This document shows, piece by piece, positions 6,010-6,742 of a DNA stretch of 6,742 bases. Within the stretch, counting starts at the first letter, position 1, and the number at the start of each line of letters is the position of its first letter. A program made the translations under genes and the position numbers. The notes beneath the pieces were generated by a model. It saw nothing but the letters and a program-made list of their open reading frames with translations. It searched no databases and was not told the origin of the DNA. The stretch spans positions 1-6,742 of the forward strand of contig JAQTSL010000201.1 in assembly GCA_028711355.1 (NCBI GenBank), read 5' to 3'. The stretch comes from Rhodoferax sp. Lineage in GTDB: Bacteria; Pseudomonadota; Gammaproteobacteria; Burkholderiales; Burkholderiaceae_C.

Positions 6010-6742
6010 TCAACCCACTTTGATGATGGAGCGCGTGCCTTGGCGCCGCCCAATGATATTCAACAGATTGGCCAGTGCCGCCTGCGACTCGGGCGCGCTG
6101 CTGGCCTGGCCGGTAAATCGCAGCCGCCCGCCCACCCACTGGCCTTGCCCCGACAGTTCAAGCGCGCCACTGATGGTGGACAACTGCAGCGCCGTGGCTG
6201 GCCCGCCCGACAGCGTTAGCCGGTAGCTGCCCATCGGCTGCAAGGTAGAAAGGCGCGACGATAAATCCAGCGCGTCGAGTTGCGCGCTGCCCGCCACCTG
6301 CCAGCGGCCGCTGGCCCAGGTGAGCGTGAGCGCCTGCGTGCGCAAGGCCAGTTGACCCTGCGCGGCGATGGTGTTCCAGGGCGTACCCAAGCCGGTCAAC
6401 CACTGCGCCGGCCACTGCGAGCTGCTGTCTGATACAGCTAGCCGGGCCCCGCCCCAGCGCGGCATCAGATGCCAGGTCCAAGGTGTTTGCACGCAACAGG
6501 CGGTACTTAAATGCAGGGCCAGCGCCAACCCGCCAGCGTGCAGCGCCGGGCGCATTTGCCAGTCCAGTCGCCCCGGCAGGGTGGCAGCATCGGTACTGCC
6601 CGGCCCCCCCGTCAGCGTCAGGCCGGCCGAGCCGTGCCACACGGTGCCGCGCGCATCGATCAGTTGAAATTGGCCGCCACTGGCCTGTGCCAGACCACCA
6701 CCGAGCCAGCGCGCCGGGGCAAACAGCAGCAGCGCCAGCAGC
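6010..6742 (-). CDS. gspN: T2SS accessory protein GspN (5' end outside the window)
   Basis: The frame stays open to the right edge: beyond the internal GTG at 6642 it continues upstream as LLALLLFAPARWLGGGLAQA, which is the conserved end of the GspN membrane anchor. The gene therefore begins outside the window, and 243 residues are visible. Only the extreme N-terminus, probably a few tens of residues at most, is missing. The rest is the periplasmic beta-rich GspN domain, with TVWHGSAGLTLTGG near residues 33-46 of the visible part and repeated Leu/Gly beta strands to the end. GspN is an inner-membrane component found in some T2SS operons; its exact role is poorly defined and it is dispensable in several species. 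It lies directly upstream of gspD, an order usual for Burkholderiales. Confidence 0.85.
   Translation of the reverse strand, partial: LLALLLFAPARWLGGGLAQASGGQFQLIDARGTVWHGSAGLTLTGGPGSTDAATLPGRLDWQMRPALHAGGLALALHLSTACCVQTPWTWHLMPRWGGARLAVSDSSSQWPAQWLTGLGTPWNTIAAQGQLALRTQALTLTWASGRWQVAGSAQLDALDLSSRLSTLQPMGSYRLTLSGGPATALQLSTISGALELSGQGQWVGGRLRFTGQASSAPESQAALANLLNIIGRRQGTRSIIKVG

Overview
This window carries the distal end of a type II secretion system (T2SS, general secretory pathway) operon on the minus strand and a short-chain dehydrogenase gene on the plus strand that converges on it. The GC-rich coding sequence, the protein types (a GspN with the 'FAPARWL...GTVWHGSA' style N-terminus; GspF starting 'MPVYSFEAL') and the order gspN-gspD-gspE-gspF point to a betaproteobacterium of the order Burkholderiales. 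A Comamonadaceae member of the Rhodoferax/Polaromonas kind is likely, but this rests on recognition and not on a search.

Layout: 1-274 is a non-coding, comparatively AT-rich leader with a possible promoter and an inverted repeat. 275-1021 (+) encodes a FabG-like 3-oxoacyl-ACP/acetoacetyl-CoA reductase. 1039-1086 is a strong GC-rich hairpin between the convergent genes. The minus strand, read from the right edge leftwards, holds gspN (5' end missing), gspD (outer-membrane secretin), gspE (cytoplasmic ATPase) and gspF (inner-membrane platform protein). The gaps are 6, 13 and 36 nt, so these four are one transcription unit. The remaining T2SS genes (gspC, G-M) would lie beyond the right edge or elsewhere.

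How the genes work together: GspE hydrolyses ATP and acts on GspF to drive pseudopilus assembly in the inner membrane. Folded periplasmic substrates then leave through the GspD secretin ring. GspN is an accessory inner-membrane protein of some T2SSs. The reductase is metabolically unrelated and simply converges on the operon.

The most unusual thing here is inside gspE. The linker between the two CxxC pairs of its zinc-binding domain has been replaced or filled, in frame, by about 120 bp of repeat DNA. This consists of a 56-bp element made of two hairpins with inverted ends, a 21-bp partial duplication of one end of it, and three perfect 15-bp tandem copies at the other end. It looks like a dispersed palindromic repeat that has become protein-coding, comparable in principle to the Rickettsia palindromic elements. 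Two further AT-rich patches of odd codon use, in a GspF membrane helix and in the GspD signal sequence, may be remnants of dispersed repeats as well, but that is much less certain.
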